Below, piece by piece: positions 7,967 to 16,026 of a DNA stretch of 37,177 nucleotides; the stretch's first letter is position 1, and every line of letters begins with the position of its first letter. The notes beneath the pieces were generated by a model that saw only the letters and a program-made list of their open reading frames with translations, was not told where the DNA came from and did no database searches. The stretch is taken from contig WGND01000017.1 in assembly GCA_016124805.1 (NCBI GenBank), forward strand, positions 1 to 37,177, read 5' to 3'. Origin of the DNA: Hyphomicrobiales bacterium. Its GTDB lineage: Bacteria > Pseudomonadota > Alphaproteobacteria > Parvibaculales > Parvibaculaceae. Both the position numbers and the translations under genes were made by a program.

Positions 7967-9188
7967 CGAGCAAGACCTCCAGTGCCACACCGCCTGGAAC
8001 AAAGCCCGGATGTATGATGTTGTTGCGGGCAACAATCTCATCCGCACGGCTGGCATCCCCATAGAGCTGATAGGCAATCAGGAAGGCAGGCATCGTCACG
8101 TCCGGCGTGAAGGTGCCGAGGCGCGAGAGCACGGCTCCACGCGCCGTGATGTCCTCCATCATGGCCGTCCGGACAAGCGCCAAGGCATCAAAGGCAGCAT
8201 CGTCGCCTGCGTCACCGGCCAGCACGATTTCATTTTCAAAGAGCTCTGAAAGCTCATCACGCACCGAGACGGCGTCGTCATAGCTCGTAAAGTCGATATC
8301 GGCGGCGGCGCGCGCGGCGGCAACAATGCCAGCGCGACGGACCAGCGATGTCAGCGCGGTCTGGTTCTGCGCTTGTGTGGCGCGTGAAGGGGTTGTCTCG
8401 GAGACAGCGGCCAGATCCTCGCCAAAGCTTGTCAGCGCCACTGCCGAGCGCATCGGAGCGCGATAGGGCTGTGATGTTGTGTCATCGGTGTCGTTGAGTA
8501 GCAGAAGGCCACCGATAGAGCCGATCAGCTTTTGTGCAAGCGTCTCAGGCGCACGCACAAGCCTCGCGACAGAGCTTTCCATCTCCTCGATGAGCCCGAC
8601 AAAGCGTGTCATCTCGCTGCCCGCCGAAATGATGGAGCTGGCCGCATCGTTGATCGTATCAATCGCTTCGCTCAGGACCGCCGATGCTTCCGTCGCGACA
8701 AAATCCGCTGACTTAAGGACATCAAAGGCGGCGGCGAATGATGCCGCAAGAGTGCTTTCAGCGAGAGTGGCCTCGCTCGCAACGCTCCGGCGCGTATCGC
8801 TGATCGCGGTGGGGTAAGTCTTCTCGTCACTCTCAACAAAGCGGATGTTGAAGGTCGCCATGCCACCGTTGCGGGTCGATTGGGCGATGCGAACACGTCC
8901 ATCCACGGCGAGCTGGAGCGTGCCCCAATAAGGGTGGACCAGCTCGCCGAGCCCCGGCTGCAACAGGGCCTCGCGCAGCCTGTCACGGGCCACCATGTAG
9001 TCGTTTCCGATGACAAAAGCATCGAGGGTATATTCGGAGGCATCCTTGCCGAGGTCCTCCTGCCAGGCTGTGTCGCGCTGAACATATTTATGCAACGAGG
9101 TTTTGCGCCCGACCACATCGTCCGCCCGCTCGACATAAAATGAAACGCCGCGCCATGAGGCTGGCCGCAAATCCTCGCGCCAGCTCAT
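7959..9188 (-). CDS. DNA circularisation / tail protein gpN (Mu gp43)
   Basis: The 409-residue product begins MSWREDLRPASWRGVSFYVERAD and continues with LHKYVQRDTAWQEDLGKDASEYTLDAFVIGNDY, the conserved N-terminal domain of the DNA circularisation protein family. In Mu this gene (N) encodes a tail/baseplate hub component required for infection. The rest is helical and A-rich. It overlaps the tape measure stop by ATGA. Confidence 0.93.
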   Translation of the reverse strand: MSWREDLRPASWRGVSFYVERADDVVGRKTSLHKYVQRDTAWQEDLGKDASEYTLDAFVIGNDYMVARDRLREALLQPGLGELVHPYWGTLQLAVDGRVRIAQSTRNGGMATFNIRFVESDEKTYPTAISDTRRSVASEATLAESTLAASFAAAFDVLKSADFVATEASAVLSEAIDTINDAASSIISAGSEMTRFVGLIEEMESSVARLVRAPETLAQKLIGSIGGLLLLNDTDDTTSQPYRAPMRSAVALTSFGEDLAAVSETTPSRATQAQNQTALTSLVRRAGIVAAARAAADIDFTSYDDAVSVRDELSELFENEIVLAGDAGDDAAFDALALVRTAMMEDITARGAVLSRLGTFTPDVTMPAFLIAYQLYGDASRADEIVARNNIIHPGFVPGGVALEVLLDA

Positions 9189-10969
9189 GAGGCACCTGCC
9201 GTGTTCAGACCGGAGTGAACCGAAAGGTCCATGCGCGGGTTATTGCTGCGCCCACGCTTCACCACCGCCTGGCCATCGCTTGTCACATGGATGTCAAGGC
9301 GTCCACCGACATCAACCTGCCCGCCACCCGCGCCCTTGGCAAAGATGGATGGCGAAGCGCCAGCGCCGGGCGGGGGGGCATCACCTGGCCTTCGTGGCGG
9401 AGCGCCAATTGAAGAGGCAACGGACGATATCACCTGGACGCCAAGCCCGAGCGGCGACCAGTTCATCACCGCCCAAATCTTCTCGACTATCGGTGATATA
9501 TAGGCCCAGCCCTTTTCGAAGGCGCTGACGATACCGTCCCAGACGCCGCTAAAAAAATCGGCAATCGGCGACCAGTTTTTGTAGATCAGAAAGGCCGCGC
9601 CAGCCAGTGCTGTAAGGCCAACTACAACAGCGCCAATCGGGTTTGCGGCCAGCACAAGATTAAAAGCCGCAACCACGCCATAGCCTGCCCGCAAGGCGGT
9701 GATGAAATTGCCAATGGCGGCAATGGCAGGGCCGAAAGTCAGAAGACCGATCTTGGCAAACATCCCCGACGACGCCACGCCGAGCAGCGTCAGCGACAGT
9801 GTGAGGCTGCCAATGCCCGCAATCAGCGGCCCGGCAATAATCGCTGCCGACACAATGCCAATGAAACGGCCCCAGCCGCCGAACAGGTCAACAACCGGCT
9901 GCAGCGTCTTTTCGATTTCCTCCAGCTTGCGGGGGAGCGTCTCCAGAAGGCCGGGCATATGAAGCGTTTTGCCCTTCGAACCGAGAACGTCGAAGCCGAA
10001 AATCAGCCGGTCGACACCATTGATGATGCGCAGAAATACCCCTGCCCATTGCTCGGCGAGACGGTCCAGCGCCCCGCTATCTGCCATGGCGTTGACGCGA
10101 TCAAGAAGATTGGCAAGGCGCGCCTTGATCGCATCGAACGGGCCGCGCGACATCACGTTATTAGTGAAGCGGGTATATTGGTCCATCATGTTGGACCAAA
10201 GGCCGTCCCAGGTGGTGGACAGCTTGTCCATGGCACCGGCATATTTTTCATTGAAGATCGCTGAGAGAACCGCCTGAATTTGCTCGCGGCTGTTTTTCGC
10301 CGCGACCGCCGTCATCGTTTTGCCGTCCTGGCTGTATTCATAGACGATGTTCTTACCGATCTGGCGCGCCTTGATGCCAAACTCTTTCAAACGCTCATTC
10401 TCACCCGTCACAGCGTCAGCGATGGCCTCGACAGCATCCATCAGCTGCTTACCCATAGCAGCCGATGTGTCGCCCAGCGTCCGCAGCAGGCCATTCGTGG
10501 GGTCCATGCCGTAAGCCCGAAGCCGCACGAAAGCTTCCATCACGCCGTCCAGCTCGTAGGGTGTCTTTGCAGCAAAAGTTGAAACCCAATCCATCGCCTT
10601 CTTCGCGCCAGCACTGGAGCGCTCAAGCGTGCCCAGGATCGTCTCGAAGCGCTCGAATTTGGCAGCGGTGTCCAGAAACATGCGCTTGAAGGCATAGATG
10701 CCTGCGCCAACGCCCGCCGTGATGATGGCTGTTGTTCGCAGCATGCGCTGTTGCAGACTTGACCAGGCGTCGCCAACGCCTTTCATGCGGCGGCTGATTG
10801 TCTCGAAGCTCGAACTCATCGCCCACTGCCGGAAAACCGCACCAGCCTGCCTCACGCGCCTGGTCGTTGCCTCGACGGTCGAGTTGAGGCGGCGCAGGGC
10901 AGAGCTGGCACGGTCTTCAGCATTGATGATGAGTTTAAGGTTTAGCAAAAAGCCTCCTGGCTTGGTCAT
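9185..10969 (-). CDS. Tail tape measure protein (Mu gp42)
   Basis: This 594-residue helical protein has the expected tape-measure layout: an N-terminal DRASSALRRLNSTVEATTRRVRQ segment, a TMP core (AKFERFETILGTLERSSAGAKKAMDWVSTFAAKTPYELD), and hydrophobic stretches around 365-460. Tail length should scale with it. The annotated ATG lies inside the end of the frameshift extension of the upstream chaperone. A TTG at 10948, four bases after a perfect AGGAGG (10953-10958), would give MLNLKLIINAEDR and is an attractive alternative start. Confidence 0.93.
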   Translation of the reverse strand: MTKPGGFLLNLKLIINAEDRASSALRRLNSTVEATTRRVRQAGAVFRQWAMSSSFETISRRMKGVGDAWSSLQQRMLRTTAIITAGVGAGIYAFKRMFLDTAAKFERFETILGTLERSSAGAKKAMDWVSTFAAKTPYELDGVMEAFVRLRAYGMDPTNGLLRTLGDTSAAMGKQLMDAVEAIADAVTGENERLKEFGIKARQIGKNIVYEYSQDGKTMTAVAAKNSREQIQAVLSAIFNEKYAGAMDKLSTTWDGLWSNMMDQYTRFTNNVMSRGPFDAIKARLANLLDRVNAMADSGALDRLAEQWAGVFLRIINGVDRLIFGFDVLGSKGKTLHMPGLLETLPRKLEEIEKTLQPVVDLFGGWGRFIGIVSAAIIAGPLIAGIGSLTLSLTLLGVASSGMFAKIGLLTFGPAIAAIGNFITALRAGYGVVAAFNLVLAANPIGAVVVGLTALAGAAFLIYKNWSPIADFFSGVWDGIVSAFEKGWAYISPIVEKIWAVMNWSPLGLGVQVISSVASSIGAPPRRPGDAPPPGAGASPSIFAKGAGGGQVDVGGRLDIHVTSDGQAVVKRGRSNNPRMDLSVHSGLNTAGAS

Positions 10970-11083
10970 GCCACATTTGGAGTTCCGAGGTCGTCAGGCC
11001 GTTAAGTTCAGACGGCTGGAAGTGAAAGGCGACAGCTAGGTCGCCGAAGATGTCTTGCCAGCCTTCTGGAATTTCTCCGTAAA
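10935..11083 (-). CDS. Tail chaperone -1 frameshift extension (P2 GpE-like)
   Basis: In the -1 frame relative to the chaperone gene an open stretch runs from 11114 to a TAA at 10935-10937. It contains no ATG, GTG or TTG before the conserved part. It encodes FGDLAVAFHFQPSELNGL followed by TSELQMWHDQARRLF, which is the GpE pattern (aDlA.iFhw.PSel..m...eL..W...A). The chaperone gene has a run of five T (11081-11085, codons GTT TTT ACG) where a tRNA-Phe could slip back one base. Slippage there gives a fusion of about 163 residues. Many tailed phages make the long form of the tail assembly chaperone this way; P2 E/E' is the classic case. Confidence 0.7.
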
Positions 11084-11425
11084 AACTTCGATGAGTGCCT
11101 CCACCTCCGCGAAATCATCCGGGTCAATGTCATGGACGGCTGCTTCGGGAAGCCTTGTGAGCTTGCCGACCAGCCAGTACAGACCCTGATGATTGCTTTT
11201 CATGCCTGCGGAATCTGTCAGCTCTTTCATTTTCGGGCGGCGCACCATCAGTGTCGTGATAGCCCGCTCTTCGGTTTGACTGCCTTCGACTTTGAAGCTG
11301 GCGGTGAAAGGGTAGCTAAGTGGCACTGGGTAAGGACCCGGTCCTTTGACACGCGCCTTGGCGCGGTCCTCAAGGCTCATGGCCCGCAGCTCTTCTTCGT
11401 TCGGGACTTCAAATTCGTCGGGCAT
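11036..11425 (-). CDS. Tail assembly chaperone (Mu gp41 type)
   Basis: The 129-residue protein has the layout of tail assembly chaperones of Mu and P2: a YPVPLSYPFTASFKVEGSQTEERAI-like middle followed by LMVRRPKMKELTDSAG and an acidic helical end. It coats the tape measure during tail assembly. The reading frame ends in TAG just before a -1 frame GpE-like extension, so both a short and a long form are expected. It sits between the tube and tape measure genes, the standard place. Confidence 0.88.
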   Translation of the reverse strand: MPDEFEVPNEEELRAMSLEDRAKARVKGPGPYPVPLSYPFTASFKVEGSQTEERAITTLMVRRPKMKELTDSAGMKSNHQGLYWLVGKLTRLPEAAVHDIDPDDFAEVEALIEVFTEKFQKAGKTSSAT

Positions 11426-11449
11426 TCACAATCTCCTGATAGGTGTTTT

Positions 11450-11472
11450 GGGCGACGCCTTATGCGCCGCCC
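11450..11472. other. mRNA hairpin between tube and chaperone genes
   Basis: GGGCGaCGC at 11450-11458 pairs with GCGcCGCCC at 11464-11472 around a 5-base loop, in a 62-bp gap of an otherwise tightly packed operon. There is no T run on the minus strand, so it is not an ordinary terminator. A role in stabilising the tube message, which is needed in large amounts, is possible. Confidence 0.45.
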
Positions 11473-11487
11473 TGGTTAACTGTCAGC

Positions 11488-11850
11488 TCATTCGCTCTCG
11501 ATAGCGGGCGGGCCTTTGAACATCAGCGGGATTGAACCGCCGTCCTTAGCCGTCGCCTTGGGTGGGTTGAGCGAAAAGGCGTTGTTGACGACATATCGCT
11601 GGCCGGTGTCGCAGGCGAAGCTGATCGTCACATCATCCCAGTCCCGCATCGCGGCAAGCCGGGTGTTTTTGTCCATGGTGATCGTGCATTCGACAGCGCT
11701 GGGCGTTGGCTCCTCGCTGAAGCCGACAGTGCCATTGTCGAGCACGACCTCTGTCCGCTTGGGGCCACCGATATCAATGGTGGCACCGGGCATCGAAGGC
11801 AGCTCGATGCCATCAACCGTGATGACGGCGCGGCCCAAAAATTTCGCCAT
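11488..11850 (-). CDS. Tail tube protein (Mu gpM)
   Basis: The 120-residue product starts MAKFLGRAVITVDGIELPSMPGATIDIGG and has the PKRTEVVLDNGTVGFSEEPTPSAVECTITM pattern of the Mu-type tube protein family. It polymerises into the inner tube inside the sheath. It lies directly after the sheath gene with a 12-bp gap. Confidence 0.94.
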   Translation of the reverse strand: MAKFLGRAVITVDGIELPSMPGATIDIGGPKRTEVVLDNGTVGFSEEPTPSAVECTITMDKNTRLAAMRDWDDVTISFACDTGQRYVVNNAFSLNPPKATAKDGGSIPLMFKGPPAIESE

Positions 11851-11862
11851 GAGGAAGCCTCC

Positions 11863-13338
11863 CTAAAGAATGAACTGGATCTGGCCACCGAAGATTCGGA
11901 AGCCGTTGATGACATTGGCCGGAATGCGCGCATTGAGCCGCTCGGTATCTGTTGTCGACCGCTGGACAAGCAGGTTCTTGCGGAAGCTCTCCAAGTCCTC
12001 AATGAGACCGGCTTCAGCCCAGCCCACAGCACGGGCGAGAATTTGGTCACGCACGATATCGGGCGTTGCCACACCCTTGCCGCGCGACCCGTTATCTCCC
12101 AGCTTCGACCGCGGGAACTTCTGCGCCATCATCGCGTGAAGGTCATAGCGGATATAGAAAATGATCCGCATGGTTTCGCTATCGAGATAGCTGTCATCGG
12201 CAAAGCCGAGAAGATTGGCGCGGTAATGCGTGATGGCGCGGCGGATTTCAACCTTGCCAGCTTCATTCACAGCGCCGACGGCGATACCGTCATGCAGCAG
12301 CAGCTCGCGATCATCGTGATCGGAGCGGTCAGCTTCTGCGGGCGCATGCTGACCGGGCAGCTCGACATATTGGATGGGTGAGGCCGGATCGATGCGCGCC
12401 TGATAGGCGCAGGCCGTGCCATAGGCGGCGGCGCGCTCCCAGGGTGTGTCGACCATGCCTGCTTCGCCAAAGGTTGTGGCGGCGTTGTTGTTGCGGCTGA
12501 GACCGAAGGTCGCCAGCGCTCCGACGCTGCCGCGCATCGCGCCATAGGCAAGCCCGTCAAGCTTGCGGACCGGGCCAATACGCGACGCCATATCTTCCGC
12601 GAGCAGGTTGCGGTTGGCGGTGTCGTTCCAGGGCATGATGATGGTGTGAAACTGCTTGGCGCTGATCGCGGCCAGAGCATCCGTCATATCGGGATTGCCC
12701 GTGCCACCGCTCATTGGCGTCACCACAACCGTGATGCCCGCTGGAAGGCGCTCGCCATCATAATAGTTGAAGCGAATGTCGATATTGTTGCCCTCTTCGC
12801 CCTTGTGCCGGGCGGTGATAACGGCTTTCTCATCGACAACGCCGTCGACCGCTGCGGTCACCTGCACGTCCAGATCAGCGGTGATGGCGCCCACACAGGC
12901 GAGGGCAACCTCATCGGCTGTCGCCCCCAAAGGAATGGCGAAGCGAACGCGGCGACCGCCGATCATAATTGAACCAAGCCCGGCTTCCGTTGCTGTGCCG
13001 CCAAAGGTGCAGGCACCGGCAGCCTGAGTGCCCGCGACGAGGTCCAGAACGGGCAATGCCCAACGCTGTGTTGAGGTGTCGACCTTGCGACCGGCTGCCC
13101 ACATGGACGCAAGCATCGAGCCGCGACCGAACAGGGCTTTTGCCTCGTCGTCGCCACCAAAAATCCGGACAGGCACAAGCGGAGTTGCTGTGCCGGAGGC
13201 AAGCATCTGACCGGGGAAAAGCATGTCATGCGGCTGGATGGTCAGGCCGGGCCGGGCATTGCGATTGTCGAACTCGGTATATTGGCCGGGGTCACGCAGG
13301 TCGTTCGGGACTTGCAGAAAGTCAATATCATCAGCCAT
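11863..13338 (-). CDS. Tail sheath protein (Mu gpL)
   Basis: This 491-residue protein is a contractile sheath subunit. It opens MADDIDFLQVPNDLRDPGQYTEFDN and contains PVRIFGGDDEAKALFGRGSMLASM, a sheath N-terminal motif. It ends with the conserved C-terminal domain (NLLVQRSTTDTERLNARIPANVINGFRIFGGQIQFIL). Its presence shows the phage is a myovirus. Its start overlaps the DUF2635 gene by 8 bp. Confidence 0.96.
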   Translation of the reverse strand: MADDIDFLQVPNDLRDPGQYTEFDNRNARPGLTIQPHDMLFPGQMLASGTATPLVPVRIFGGDDEAKALFGRGSMLASMWAAGRKVDTSTQRWALPVLDLVAGTQAAGACTFGGTATEAGLGSIMIGGRRVRFAIPLGATADEVALACVGAITADLDVQVTAAVDGVVDEKAVITARHKGEEGNNIDIRFNYYDGERLPAGITVVVTPMSGGTGNPDMTDALAAISAKQFHTIIMPWNDTANRNLLAEDMASRIGPVRKLDGLAYGAMRGSVGALATFGLSRNNNAATTFGEAGMVDTPWERAAAYGTACAYQARIDPASPIQYVELPGQHAPAEADRSDHDDRELLLHDGIAVGAVNEAGKVEIRRAITHYRANLLGFADDSYLDSETMRIIFYIRYDLHAMMAQKFPRSKLGDNGSRGKGVATPDIVRDQILARAVGWAEAGLIEDLESFRKNLLVQRSTTDTERLNARIPANVINGFRIFGGQIQFIL

Positions 13339-13537
13339 TGGCGTTATCCTTCTTCACGGCTTTGGTGGCACCGGGGGCGGCAGGCTTGCTGCCATAGGAA
13401 CCGTCATGGGCGTTGACCCTCCGTCGCCAGTAAATGCTGTCCTCAACTTCCATGCCTTCGGCGGGCACGATCTTGCGCGTATTCGGGTCGCGCACAGTGC
13501 AGCCCTCAGCTGGAATGAACCATTTCTTCTCGGCCAT
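13331..13537 (-). CDS. DUF2635 small protein (Mu gp38)
   Basis: The 68-residue protein (MAEKKWFIPAEGCTVRDPNTRKIVPAEG...) matches DUF2635, found just upstream of the sheath gene in Mu-like phages. The W-F-I-P-AEG opening and the repeated VPAEG are typical. Function is unknown, probably tail-related. It overlaps the sheath start. Confidence 0.9.
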   Translation of the reverse strand: MAEKKWFIPAEGCTVRDPNTRKIVPAEGMEVEDSIYWRRRVNAHDGSYGSKPAAPGATKAVKKDNANG

Positions 13538-13539
13538 GA

Positions 13540-14163
13540 TCAGGCCTCCTCTTCTTTGAATGTTTGCGTGGATGTGGCGTCTGCGTTTTCGTCGTCTGGC
13601 AATTCATTCGCAGGGGCGACATTGCCGAGTGGCGGCAGATCCCAATTAACGTGGAAGGTGGAGAAGTCATCGAGCTCTTCGATCTGCGCATCGATGTCCG
13701 GCGCGTCGCTATAGATCGTTGTGAACTCCACGGCGAAAACCGATATGCGCCGCGTCTCCAGCTTGCCGCTGAAAAGCGGACGTACCGGCCCCAGGGAAAG
13801 CCCACTGATGTCGAGGCCAAAATCCTGCCGCTTGAGCAACCCCTGGGCGTCGATGATCATCTGATAGACGCCTACCTCGCCTGCCGCGCCATGGCGCGTT
13901 GCCGCTTCATTGCGGACATTCTGCGAAGCGAGCATCACCGCAAAACGCGCGGTCTGCTGGTCATAGGCACCCGTTTCGCCAGAGGGCGTGCTGCCGAGAT
14001 AGGCGACATAGGCCGCAGGATACTGGATCAGCTTGTTGAGCTGGTCATCGTCCGCAAACTGCCCACCCCAGCTCTCAAGGGCTCGGTACTTGTAGCCCAG
14101 CACACCCGCGTCGCTGGCTGCCTTCATGCGGGCGAGAATGGCATTTTCGACAAGGCCGATCAT
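13540..14163 (-). CDS. DUF1834 protein, tail terminator-like (Mu gp37)
   Basis: The 207-residue product begins MIGLVENAILARMKAASDAGVLGYKYRALESWGGQF, the standard start of DUF1834. Members lie between gpG and DUF2635 and are thought to act at the head-tail joint or tail end. The C-terminal 45 residues are acidic. The start overlaps the upstream gene by ATGA. Confidence 0.9.
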   Translation of the reverse strand: MIGLVENAILARMKAASDAGVLGYKYRALESWGGQFADDDQLNKLIQYPAAYVAYLGSTPSGETGAYDQQTARFAVMLASQNVRNEAATRHGAAGEVGVYQMIIDAQGLLKRQDFGLDISGLSLGPVRPLFSGKLETRRISVFAVEFTTIYSDAPDIDAQIEELDDFSTFHVNWDLPPLGNVAPANELPDDENADATSTQTFKEEEA

Positions 14164-14714
14164 TGGAAGGCCCCCATCACATAATCATCCACGATGCGCA
14201 TGATCTCGCCCTCATCCTTGGCGTTAATGCCAAGGATGGGGCGGGCGGGCATCTCGAATTCATAGGCACCGACATCATGGTCGCTGGCGAAGTTGCTTTT
14301 CGAGCGTTTCACAAAGCGATTGCCCAGGGCACCCGACGCGTCGACCTTTCGGTAGATGGTCTGGCGGCGCGCCTGGCGTTTGACGGTGCCACCAAAATGC
14401 ATCATCGCCGCATAGATGACATTGGTGCCCTCTTCGACGCTCGTGTCTGTGGCATGAGGCTGGAAGCTGGAAAAGAGGCGCGCGGTCAGGGTGAGCGTTT
14501 TGCCGCCTTCGCGGCGCGCGCGCTTTGACTGCTTCCAGGGCAGGCCGTCCGGGCCGGTCTCGGTGATAAAGCGCTGATGCGTTGAAAAATCCACATAGCC
14601 GCCGATGGCCTCCATCAGGGGGCGCATATGCGTGACACGCGCCAGCGCATTGTTGAGCTTCTTCTGCAGAGCCCCCGCGCCGTCCAGGTTGATTTCGATG
14701 GCAATGCCGGTCAT
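14160..14714 (-). CDS. Phage virion morphogenesis protein (Mu gpG family)
   Basis: The 184-residue protein has the family pattern: an N-terminal beta-helical start (MTGIAIEINLDGAGALQKKLNNAL), then FSTHQRFITETGPDGLPWKQSKRARREGGKTLTLTARL, and ARPILGINAKDEGEI near the end. In Mu, gene G lies between F and I in the head cluster; here it has moved to the connector cluster next to DUF1320, as in many non-enterobacterial Mu-like phages. The start shares a base with the DUF1320 stop. Confidence 0.93.
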   Translation of the reverse strand: MTGIAIEINLDGAGALQKKLNNALARVTHMRPLMEAIGGYVDFSTHQRFITETGPDGLPWKQSKRARREGGKTLTLTARLFSSFQPHATDTSVEEGTNVIYAAMMHFGGTVKRQARRQTIYRKVDASGALGNRFVKRSKSNFASDHDVGAYEFEMPARPILGINAKDEGEIMRIVDDYVMGAFQ

Positions 14715-15136
14715 CAGAGCCCCCGCAGCCCGTCGCGCGACATGATGCGCTGGCCGACATCCGCATAGACCTGGTCGTCCCGGCTTTCAGGTTCGCGGCC
14801 TGCGATATCGAGGACAGCCTCGCCTTTTGAGATGGCCTTGAGACGCGCGATCGCATCCTCATACCGGGTGCGCACTTCCTCTGTGGCACCGGAGTCATAA
14901 AGCTTGAAGCGGGCGATGTCGCATTCGAGGTCGACAAGCAGATCGGGCACCGACGCCAGAGGCAGGTCGTAGCGCGCGGCAATATAGGAATTGATGATGT
15001 TGGCGGCTTCCGTCAGCGCTTGCGCCATGCGGGCCGCATCGATAAGGCCAGTGGGCTCGTCGGCCCGGTCGGTCAACTGGACCAGCTCGCGCTCGGAAAA
15101 CTTCGTCAGCATGATAGCCTGAGATGCATAGCTCAT
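14714..15136 (-). CDS. DUF1320 head-tail connector protein (Mu gp36)
   Basis: The 140-residue product matches DUF1320: MLTKFSERELVQLTDRADEPTGLIDAARMAQALTEA, then INSYIAARYDLPL, then DLECDIARFKLY. The family is the Mu gp36 head-tail adaptor. The start overlaps the stop of the acyl carrier protein gene by ATGA, so the two are translationally coupled. Confidence 0.94.
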   Translation of the reverse strand: MSYASQAIMLTKFSERELVQLTDRADEPTGLIDAARMAQALTEAANIINSYIAARYDLPLASVPDLLVDLECDIARFKLYDSGATEEVRTRYEDAIARLKAISKGEAVLDIAGREPESRDDQVYADVGQRIMSRDGLRGL

Positions 15137-15381
15137 GCACTCACCCGCCCATCGATATAGGTGACGATATCGCCGACGCTTTCGAACTGGTCGATGACCT
15201 CGTCATCAATCCGCAATTCGAACTTTTCTTCCAGCGTCATCGCCATCTCAATCCTGTCCAGGCTGTCGCAGCCCAGATCAGCAACCAGCGTCATTTCATG
15301 CGTCATCTCTTCAGGCGCGACCGGGCAGCCTGTGATGCATTCAGCGATGATTTCGCGGAGCTGAAGTGAAAGCTTGGACAT
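15133..15381 (-). CDS. Acyl carrier protein (phosphopantetheine-binding)
   Basis: The ATG of MSKLSLQLREIIAEC has a good ribosome site (AGAGG about 6 bases upstream) and gives 82 residues, near the 78 of E. coli AcpP. The protein follows ACP from end to end: helix 1 (LREIIAECITG), LVADLGCDSLDRIEM with the D-S-L attachment site (S40), the acidic recognition helix (IEMAMTLEEKFELRIDDE), and a final SVGDIVTYIDGRV. Holo-ACP synthase of the host could therefore add 4'-phosphopantetheine to S40. It lies between the HI1506-like gene and DUF1320 and is coupled to the latter by an ATGA overlap. No fatty acid or polyketide enzyme gene is present in the phage. Its role is unknown; options are a structural or chaperone use, acylation of a virion part, or competition with host ACP partners. 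Confidence 0.93.
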   Translation of the reverse strand: MSKLSLQLREIIAECITGCPVAPEEMTHEMTLVADLGCDSLDRIEMAMTLEEKFELRIDDEVIDQFESVGDIVTYIDGRVSA

Positions 15382-15457
15382 GAACCTCTGACCTCTTTGT
15401 GAGTTGCCGACCGGGCTGTCAGGTCCCGGTCGGCGCACGGCTACAGTTGCCGTGAGA

Positions 15458-16024
15458 CTATTTCTTGCCGGTCGCCTTGCCGGTGGCGGGCGGTGCTTTG
15501 CCCTTCTCCTTGTCAGGCCCGGGCGGCGGCGGTGTTTTGCCCTTCTCCTTGTCAGACTCGGACGGCGGCGGTGTTTCGTCATCTGTGGTGGTGGCCGGCT
15601 CACCTGGTCCGGATGCTCTGGTGATGGCGCGCTGCTGATCTGTCACAGCGTCATTGAGTACCGGCTGGAGATGTTCCGCGCGTTCGGCATCCGAAAGCAG
15701 GTTCCAGTCAGCCACAGTCAGCTTGCTCTGATGCAGCGCAATGGCGACCAGCTCTGCCAGCTTGATCGACTTCTCGCCACCCAGCGGGATCTGCAGCAGG
15801 CCGCTCGCAAGCGCGGAGATCGGCCCTGTTGCTTTGCCCTGGATGATCGGGGCCATTTCGTCGGCATCGATTTTTTCGATGGTCAGCATCGGCTCGTCTT
15901 CAATAAGCCGCAGTTGTTCCTTTGTGAAAAAATCGAGCGGATAATTGGTTGGCCCGATGGGGTGCGCGATACCGGCCCGGCGAAAGCCGGGCCGTGCGCT
16001 GGTGATTGAATAAACCTTCACCAT
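15458..16024 (-). CDS. HI1506/FluMu gp35-like head protein
   Basis: I start at MVKVYSITSARPGFRRAGIAHP, three bases after the major head gene, for 188 residues. PGFRRAGIAHP followed by DFFTKEQLRLIEDEPMLTIEKI is the conserved N-terminal segment of HI1506/FluMu-type proteins that follow the major head gene. The middle is helical. The last 45 residues are low-complexity and charged, with a 13-residue near-repeat (SDKEKGKTPPPPGPDKEKGK...) encoded by a 39-bp tandem repeat at about 15497-15574. Function is unknown. The 76-bp gap to the ACP gene holds only its ribosome site. Confidence 0.82.
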   Translation of the reverse strand: MVKVYSITSARPGFRRAGIAHPIGPTNYPLDFFTKEQLRLIEDEPMLTIEKIDADEMAPIIQGKATGPISALASGLLQIPLGGEKSIKLAELVAIALHQSKLTVADWNLLSDAERAEHLQPVLNDAVTDQQRAITRASGPGEPATTTDDETPPPSESDKEKGKTPPPPGPDKEKGKAPPATGKATGKK

Positions 16025-16026
16025 GA

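Noticed and set aside
15497-15574. 39-bp tandem repeat as a possible CRISPR or regulatory array
   Set aside because: Only two units, in frame with the HI1506-like gene, coding a 13-residue low-complexity repeat. It is protein-level duplication.
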